This document shows, piece by piece, positions 57,383 through 64,000 of a DNA stretch of 64,000 bases. Each line of letters begins with the position of its first letter. The stretch's first letter is position 1. Location of the stretch: NCBI GenBank assembly GCA_015698045.1, contig BLAL01000068.1:1054001-1118000 (forward strand), read 5' to 3'. The notes beneath the pieces are model-generated. The model saw only the letters and a list, made by a program, of their open reading frames with translations. It ran no database searches and was not told the DNA's origin. The stretch comes from Rhizophagus clarus (taxonomy: Eukaryota; Glomeromycota; Glomeromycetes; Glomerales; Glomeraceae). A program made the translations under genes and the position numbers.

Positions 57383-58737
57383 CTGTAAAGCCCTAGTATT
57401 TAATTGTGCTATTTTTTAATATTATTATGAAATAAAAAAAAAAAATATTATAAAATCGAGTAATTGAGAGTAATTGATTTAATTAGAGAAAGAAAGTATT
57501 TTAAAATGAGTGAAATGGCGAACAGGCTCCATATTTATAATAAATTTTATTATTATTTCTTGAACTCCATATTACGATTCTGCATAGATCTTAATGTAAT
57601 CATCTTTAGATCCTACATATATTACGCATATTTTTTTGATTACACCATTTATTAATTTATTCAAAGCATGTCTTAAAAATATAATTTTCTTGGACCTTAT
57701 AATAATTCATAAAAATTTTACCCAAATTTTTATGATCTTAATGTAATCATAGATCCTGCATATCATTTGTGTATAGATATTTTATTACATTATTACAAAA
57801 AATAGGGTTAAGTGTTTGTTTCATTATAGTTATCTTTGCTAATTGACGATTGCTATTCGAAGTTCTATAACAATGAGCAATAAGGAGGACGATTCAAAGA
57901 ATAGGTACGCTAATTTTGCATAGCAAATAAAAAAATAATTTTTTATTGTGGTAATTTAGTTATCATCAAGTTTAACAAAGTAAGATTGAATATTTGTTAG
58001 ATATTCAAATATTATTGGACGTGATTCGAATATATCATGTGATTTGAATACTCGTTACGTTCTTCAGATTTAGAAAAATTATTTAAGTCAATAAATTCAG
58101 ATTTTAGGTACAATTTATAAAAAAGAAATATTATTTTTAATAAGGTTGGCCACAAGTATATCAGCAATAGAAAATATTTTATATCAATAAAAAAAATATA
58201 TTTTTTTTTTATTATAAATCAACTCACTAACTGTATACAAATCGATAAAAGTAATTCTTAATTTCCTTACATAATCCCAAGTGTGAAATTGTGAATACAG
58301 ATAAGAAGACAATCGGTGGTCTTAAATGAATTGTTAAAAAAAAAAGAATATGATCACATAAAATTTTTTTTTTTAAAAAGAAATTCTTCACACCGCTACC
58401 TTACCACATAAAAATTCTTTGCCGATTTGTATACTACATTATAGTTAAAAAAATTGTACATCAATATCGGCATCGGAACATCAATATATACTGATAATTA
58501 GAACTTAATTCAAACTTAATTTACTCCGTTTTGAGAATACCGTAAATAATTGGCTAATGACCTGGTACAGATATGTAACAAAATCGGCATTGATTTTAAC
58601 CGAATTGATCAACTATTTTGCTTTTTTTTTTGGGTTTTTTTTTTGTCGACACGCTGATAATATAAAGGTATTTATAATTTAAAGCTTTAATTAAATCATA
58701 AAATTCTAAATTAAGATATCTTAAATTTTTTATAAAG
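57383..58737. other. Gene-free interval
   Basis: AT-rich DNA without conserved frames. A partial repetition of the ATCTTAATGTAATCAT phrase occurs at about 57588 and 57736. Confidence 0.4.
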
Positions 58738-60565
58738 ATGAGAAGACGATTTAATCATATCGAACCAATAAAACCAATTCGAATTCGAAATCGGTTTTCC
58801 TACAGCAACCCTAATGAGACAACAGAATCTAACGAGAGAGTAGCAATACGTTCACCTGTACGTTCACCTGATAATGATAACGAAGACATGGACTTTCAAT
58901 ATGATTATAAAGATGGTAATTTAAGTTTTCAAGACAATAATGATGATGATAATGCATATGATTCAATTAATCCTCAACACTACAATGATGAGATGATATT
59001 TTCGCAAGATGATATAAATTCATCAGATACTGAAGAGGAAGAAGAAAGTGACAACGATTACAATAGCGAAGAGGAGGAAGTAGATGATAATGAAATCAAT
59101 GATGAAGAGGAGGAAGGAGAAGGTAACAATGATGATAATGAAGTGGAAGAGGAACGTAATAATGATGAAGAGGAACGTAATGGCGAAGAGAAAGAAATAC
59201 ATCAAATTATTGAAGCTTTGGATAAAGACGAGATACCATCCTGTGATGGTGAATTTGCACCGTACTTTAATAATTATACGGCTACGGCACTATTTTGTTG
59301 GCTTCAGAAGCACAATGTTTCTATAATGCATCTTGAATTAGCTTAGTACCAAAAAATATTATAGCTTGTTGGGTACATGTTGCAAAAACTACGAGAATAG
59401 TATTTAATAGGGAATTTACGTTAGATAGCTATGAGGAATTACAGCAATGTCTTGAAGAAGAGTTTTCAATCCTTCCAAAGGTATAATTATGAACTTGAAA
59501 TTCAGAATATGGAAATAATTTTTAAATAATTAATATTATTTTATTTTTTTATAGGTTTTTGTTAGTTTTGTTAATTTACCGAATATACACGTTAATATGC
59601 ATCTTTTGATGCATGCTAAAACCTTTGGAACACTTACTAATACCCAAGTGGGTATAAAAAAAATGGTTCATCGTATATTTAAAGGAATGGTACCAAAGAC
59701 TAATTGCAAAAACATAGATTTGGATTTATTAAAACGTTACAATACTCTATTTGCAATTCGACATTTAGCAGATGGTGGTATAGATCCAAGATTTAATAGA
59801 TCTTGTACTGGATTTACAAATTCAAATTTTGGCCAATTATTTCTGAACTGGTATGTTACAGAGGATAAATATTCAATTGAAGAACAAGCTCAAGATGTTG
59901 ATGACACAAAAGGTAAGATAGTAGTAATAGTATAATATAATATAATATATACTTTATATTTATTTTTTCACATGTATCTGATCTTTATTTTAGTTGTTTC
60001 ACCAGTAAATTTTATTTCCAATATTTCCTTAAAAAAAAGAATGTCAAAGCAAGAACGTGATTCACTTCTCTTAACTTTGCATAATTTTAAAACTGAGTTG
60101 TTTTTATCTTATGTGGATATGAAATTTGAGGCAGCACTTATGAATGTTTCAACTAGTTGGTACAAACTGGCATCATATACATTTGAAGAAGAAAGTGGTA
60201 TCCTTTCAAAAGTCTACTTACACCTTGGTGATTTTATCACAATTTATGAAGAAGATCACGAAGAATCTTATGCAGTTATCAAAGGTATCTTTCGACATAA
60301 AAGTAATAATGACAAATATTATGCCTTTATTGTTGTAGATTGGTTTGAAGATACTGGAGCTGAATATTCGGTATTAAAATGTCCACTTTACCGCCTTCAA
60401 GCAACAGGAAATAAATGGAGACGCATTTTTCCAATTACTGTAATAGATAATTTTCAAAAAGTACATTTTATTCATAATTGTAATTCAGAAAGGTGCCAAC
60501 TACCTAATCATGATACCACAAATAGAATTTGGATAAAAAATAATTTTTATTTTACAGCCGTATAA
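58738..60565 (+). pseudogene. Transposon-derived protein: acidic N-terminus, KDZ-like C-terminal region and BAH-like end
   Basis: The frame opens MRRRFNHIEPIKPIRIRNRF and becomes extremely acidic (residues about 90-160, Glu/Asp/Asn runs). After EFAPYFNNYTATALFCWLQK a TAG at 59344-59346 interrupts a frame that continues YQKNIIACWVHVAKTTRIVF to a donor at 59480. Later exons (about 59554-59910 and 59995-60565) give NIHVNMHLLMHAKTFGTLTN, GMVPKTNCKNIDLDLLKRYN, ADGGIDPRF and then VYLHLGDFITIYEEDHEESY, FIVVDWFEDTG and KWRRIFPITVIDNFQKVHFI. The middle part resembles the C-terminal transposase region of CACTA/KDZ proteins. The end resembles a BAH-like module, also seen in looser form at the end of the TNP2 protein at 40-43 kb. 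The family assignment is tentative. Confidence 0.5.
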
Positions 60566-60755
60566 TTGTTTGATTATATAAATATATAATTTGTGTCAGT
60601 TTTAAAATTAACCAATAAAATCACATTAATCATTATGCATGATGTAATATATTAAAATTAACCAATCAAAATTGATTTGTTTACATGCATGTGAAATCTA
60701 AAATAGCTAAAATTCGTAATGTTTTGTTTATTTTCAAAAATAAACTTCTCTCTTC

Positions 60756-61135
60756 TTAAATATTATACTTGTCTTAACACTCTACAGTATTTTCTTCTTT
60801 TCTCTTTTATCCAAGTTACTTTACTTATCTTTTACAATATTAACAATACTTTGGCATTTTAATTTATATATATGATATAGCCACCAACACAAAGACTGTT
60901 CGCCAAAAAAACGTATAAGACAAAAAAACTACTTTTAAATAAATGGTGAAGCCAAATATTATACTTGTCTTATATTTTAACACTTTATGGTATTTTCTTC
61001 TTCTCTCTTTTACTTTACTTATCTTTTACAATATTAACAATACTTTGGCATTTTGGTTTATATTCGATATAGCCACCAACACGAAGACCGTTCGCCAAAA
61101 AACGCATAAGACAAAAAAACTACTTTCAAATAAAT
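60756..61135. repeat. ~195-bp tandem duplication, two copies
   Basis: The stretch from AAATATTATACTTGTCTTA through ATAGCCACCAACAC, GTTCGCCAAAAA and AAGACAAAAAAACTACTTT occurs at 60756-60945 and 60950-61135 with few differences. Confidence 0.85.
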
Positions 61136-62090
61136 AGTGAAACCATTAAGCAGGTATGAAAATGTCATATACACATATTTTTCATATTTTTTTGGACTCT
61201 ACCATATTCGTAAAGTCTACTGGTTCTGTAGGAGGAATTGGTTATGTACTTTCTTTACAATAGGGTATAGTTTGAGTCTTTCTTTGTTAGACTGTGGTAT
61301 TACTTAAGAGAGTTAGAATGTATTCTCAAATGCTATGTTCAAATTGCTGAATATATTTGAGCTTTCTTTTGTAATATTTGCTTAGCCTGGAGGAAAATGT
61401 TATGAAATAGGGCTGGATATTTTATGACATTTTCTGCCGCCAATTACTTTGTCCGAGGTGGCGTCAGTCGTAGCAGCCAGCATTTTTTTTTTATAATATT
61501 ATGGTTTTAAGAATTAACACTTCCAAATTTAAAGAGCTAACGTTAAAAATATTATCATTTTTATTTTTTCTCAAAATCCCGGAGATTACCTGCTCTAACC
61601 ATTATCCCAAGGTTATGTATTAAATTTAAAATTTAAATATATTTTATAAAGAGTATATTATATTAATCATAATTGTTTTTTTTATATTTTATATTTTTTT
61701 AAATTTACCCTTAGCGATTGGATCCTACTTATGTATAGAATAAAAGGAATAAGATGTATTCACTCATCACATGAAAAGAAAAAAAAGAAAAAGGAAAATG
61801 TGACCCCCCTTTCGTTCTCCCTTCAGTTTTTGTTTCTTTTTCCTTTTATTTCTCTTTCTTCGTCTCCCTTTCTTTTCGTTTCATCTTTTCCATCAATATT
61901 CTTTATCATTTCTTTTTGATCTTGTCTTCTTTTTTCTTTTCGCCTTTGTTTCGTTTTCATTTTGTTTTCACTATTTATCATATCTGACCCATCCACTCTA
62001 TCCACATTGAATATTACTTCACTTCTCAGGTGTTGTTGTTCTGTTAGGTGTGCGCCTTAGTAGACGTTAGTAAACCTGTATGGTGAAAGC
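61136..62090. other. Gene-free interval with a long pyrimidine-rich tract
   Basis: No exon was recognised. A C/T-rich tract spans about 61805-61975; the open frames on both strands there are composition artefacts. Confidence 0.4.
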
Positions 62091-62099
62091 GTGATCAGA

Positions 62100-62360
62100 A
62101 ACTCTAGGGAGAAAACTAAAACTAAAACCAAAACTAAACCAAAACTAAAACCAAAACCAAAACCAAAGCTACTAAAACTAAAACCCTAGAGTACTGCGTA
62201 AGGATCTGCTAGGAATCGGTACCTAATGTTGAACGGACACCTTTATTTTCTTCTTTATTTTCTTATTATTATTATTAATGTAAATTATTATTATTAATGT
62301 AAATTATTATTATTAATGTAAATTATTATTATTAATGTAAATTATTATTATAATGTAATA
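62100..62360. repeat. Two minisatellites: AAACCAAAACTA-type and TTATTATTATTAATGTAAA-type
   Basis: At 62110-62190 ACTAAAACCAAA-type words are iterated about ten times. At 62265-62355 a 19-bp unit TTATTATTATTAATGTAAA is repeated about four and a half times. Confidence 0.85.
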
Positions 62361-62399
62361 AATATAAAATCATTTTTTATGATGTAATTTATGAAATTA

Positions 62400-63110
62400 C
62401 TATGATGTAGTTATGATATCAAATAAATGTTATAATACTTTAGCGATGTTAATTCAATATTAATATGATATTTCTATGACATAATTATGATGTCGAGTAA
62501 ATGTAAAAACATTTTCGTAATATTAATTTGATGTTAATATGATATCGCTACGATATAGTTACGATATTGAATAAATGTTATAATACTTTGCAATGTTAAT
62601 TCGATGTTAATATGTTATCTTTACGATATAGTTATGATATCGAATAAATGTTATAATACTTTGGTAATATTAATTCGATGTTAATATATTATCTTTACGA
62701 TATAGTTACGATATCAAATAAATGTTATAATACTTTGGCAATGTTAATTCGATGTTAATATGTTATCTTTACGATATAGTTACGATATCAAATAAATGTT
62801 ATAATACTTTGGCAATGTTAATTCGATGTTAATATGTTATCTTTACGATATAGTTATGATATCAAATAAATGTTATAATACTTTGGCAATATTAATTCGA
62901 TGTTAATATGTTATCTTTACGATATAGTTATGATATCAAATAAATGTTATAATACTTTGGCAATATTAATTCGATGTTAATATGTTATCTTTACGATATA
63001 GTTACGATATCAAATAAATGTTATAATACTTTGGCAATGTTAATTCGATGTTAATATGATATTGCTACGATATAGTTACGATATCAAATAAATGTCGTAT
63101 AGTGATCGCA
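62400..63110. repeat. 74-bp tandem satellite, about nine copies
   Basis: The phrase AATAAATGTTATAATACTTT recurs about every 74 bp, followed each time by GGCAATGTTAATTCGATGTT and ACGATATAGTTACGATATC. The four or five central copies are nearly identical and the edges are more diverged, as expected from unequal exchange. Confidence 0.9.
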
Positions 63111-64000
63111 GAGATATCAAACCAATCAATATCGAATAAACATAGTTAAGACTAACTTAACGACGTCGATTCGATTTTTGTTAAAATATCGTAATGATAT
63201 CGTAATGACATCGTTATGATATTTATTCAATATCGATTGTAAACTTCAAGTTTCAGCAAAGTTTGTTTAGAATTGAAAATAGAATCGATTTGAATTATAC
63301 AAAAATTTAAATTTTAATTATTTAACATATTGACATATTTACATAATGAAAGGAAATTTTTATTTAACGAAAGGAAAATTTAGATTTACTTATTTAACGA
63401 AAGGAAATTTTTATTTGTAAGTTGCTAAAGTATTTGTTTATGAACAAATAGGACTATCGTTACATCATTCAATAAGAATCTGCAGATGTTTATCTAAGAT
63501 AAATTTGCACTTCCTTTTTTGATTAAGCACAGTAAACATAACCTTTTACAGCCATAATTGCTGATATAATACATACTATTGTACAAAATATAAATAAATA
63601 TTAGTGAGATTATTTAATTAACAGACCTTGCTTTAGTTAGGTTCGGAGATGATGCTTGAATCTTGATCGATTGATAATAACAAATAATGAATAAATGCAC
63701 TTTAAATATAAATGAGAGTCATGTTTCAAATAATAATGCGAAGTATGTAATTAAATGATTATATTGTATTGTTTAGTTTATTATTATTATATTGTAAATC
63801 TTGACATTTTTATATTGATGATAAAATAATAATGTAAAGCGTGAATATAAGAAAAAAACTTTTTACATAATATGTGGTAAACGTCTCTAGCTTATGTAAA
63901 TATGGCTCTAAGGCAATCCTCGTATCAATGTCTTAACAGTAACATTGCACAGGTCAAGAACATAATATTTGCGGCTCTAAGTGATACAAGAGTGTGATTG
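63111..64000. other. Gene-free right edge of the window
   Basis: The first 130 bp continue the ATGATATCGTAATGATATCG-like theme of the satellite. The rest shows no coding exon, RNA gene or repeat that I can support. A short triplicated TTAACGAAAGGAAA phrase occurs near 63340-63410. Confidence 0.4.

Noticed and set aside
62110..62190. Telomere-like ACTAAAACC repeats
   Set aside because: Units are irregular (CTAAAA, CCAAAA) and do not form the TTAGGG-type repeat. They lie inside the window among other minisatellites.

Overview
The window looks like nuclear DNA of an AT-rich, intron-rich fungus. The content fits an arbuscular mycorrhizal fungus of the Glomeromycotina (Rhizophagus/Gigaspora type). 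The evidence is short AT-rich GT-AG introns, conserved eukaryotic genes (Arp1, a Rax1-like RGS protein, TFIIF-beta, ribophorin I/OST1), and a very large accessory fraction of DNA transposons and tandem repeats. The genus is inference; no database search was possible.

Region 1 (1-12 kb) is host gene space. It holds the 3' part of an Arp1/centractin gene, a 3-exon Rax1-like RGS membrane protein, a 7-exon TFIIF-beta gene on the minus strand, OST1 diverging from it (with one GC-AG intron), and a Q/P-rich protein ending in a WRKY/GCM1-type zinc-binding region. Region 2 (12-24 kb) is mostly non-coding. It contains short foldback/MITE elements, a ~2.9 kb non-autonomous hAT-like element with an 8-bp target duplication that carries five tandem exon-like units, a 218-bp tandem array, and one multi-exon gene of unknown function.

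Region 3 (24.3-53.1 kb) is a three-level nest of mobile elements. The outermost is a decayed Plavaka-type (CACTA-related) transposase gene. A ~14.6 kb Polinton-like element (25097-51173, flanked by TTATT) is inserted in one of its short introns. It has long inverted repeats, the left one duplicated. Inside that element, an 11.5 kb CACTA/EnSpm element (38016-49515, TIRs starting CACTG, TSD AAA) has split the SF3 helicase gene. Removing the CACTA element and one TSD restores the helicase reading frame exactly.

The Polinton-like element encodes a DDE integrase with a C-terminal chromodomain, a B-family DNA polymerase, an A32/FtsK-type packaging ATPase, a D5-like helicase, a DUF5679-like zinc ribbon and a protein with an NPLTGR-type viral adaptor motif. 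Instead of a recognisable double-jelly-roll capsid it carries a Gag-like coiled-coil protein followed, in the -1 frame after a run of nine A, by a retropepsin-like domain. No reverse transcriptase was seen. This Polinton core plus Gag-Pro plus chromo-integrase combination is the most interesting content of the window. The copy is dead: many of its genes carry premature stops explainable by single transitions.

Region 4 (53-64 kb) holds further transposon-derived or lineage-specific genes (a multi-exon acidic protein, a broken Myb/SANT-like gene with an Arg/Ser-rich tail, a broken KDZ-like transposon protein) and GATATC-rich tandem arrays. No tRNA, rRNA or CRISPR was recognised.
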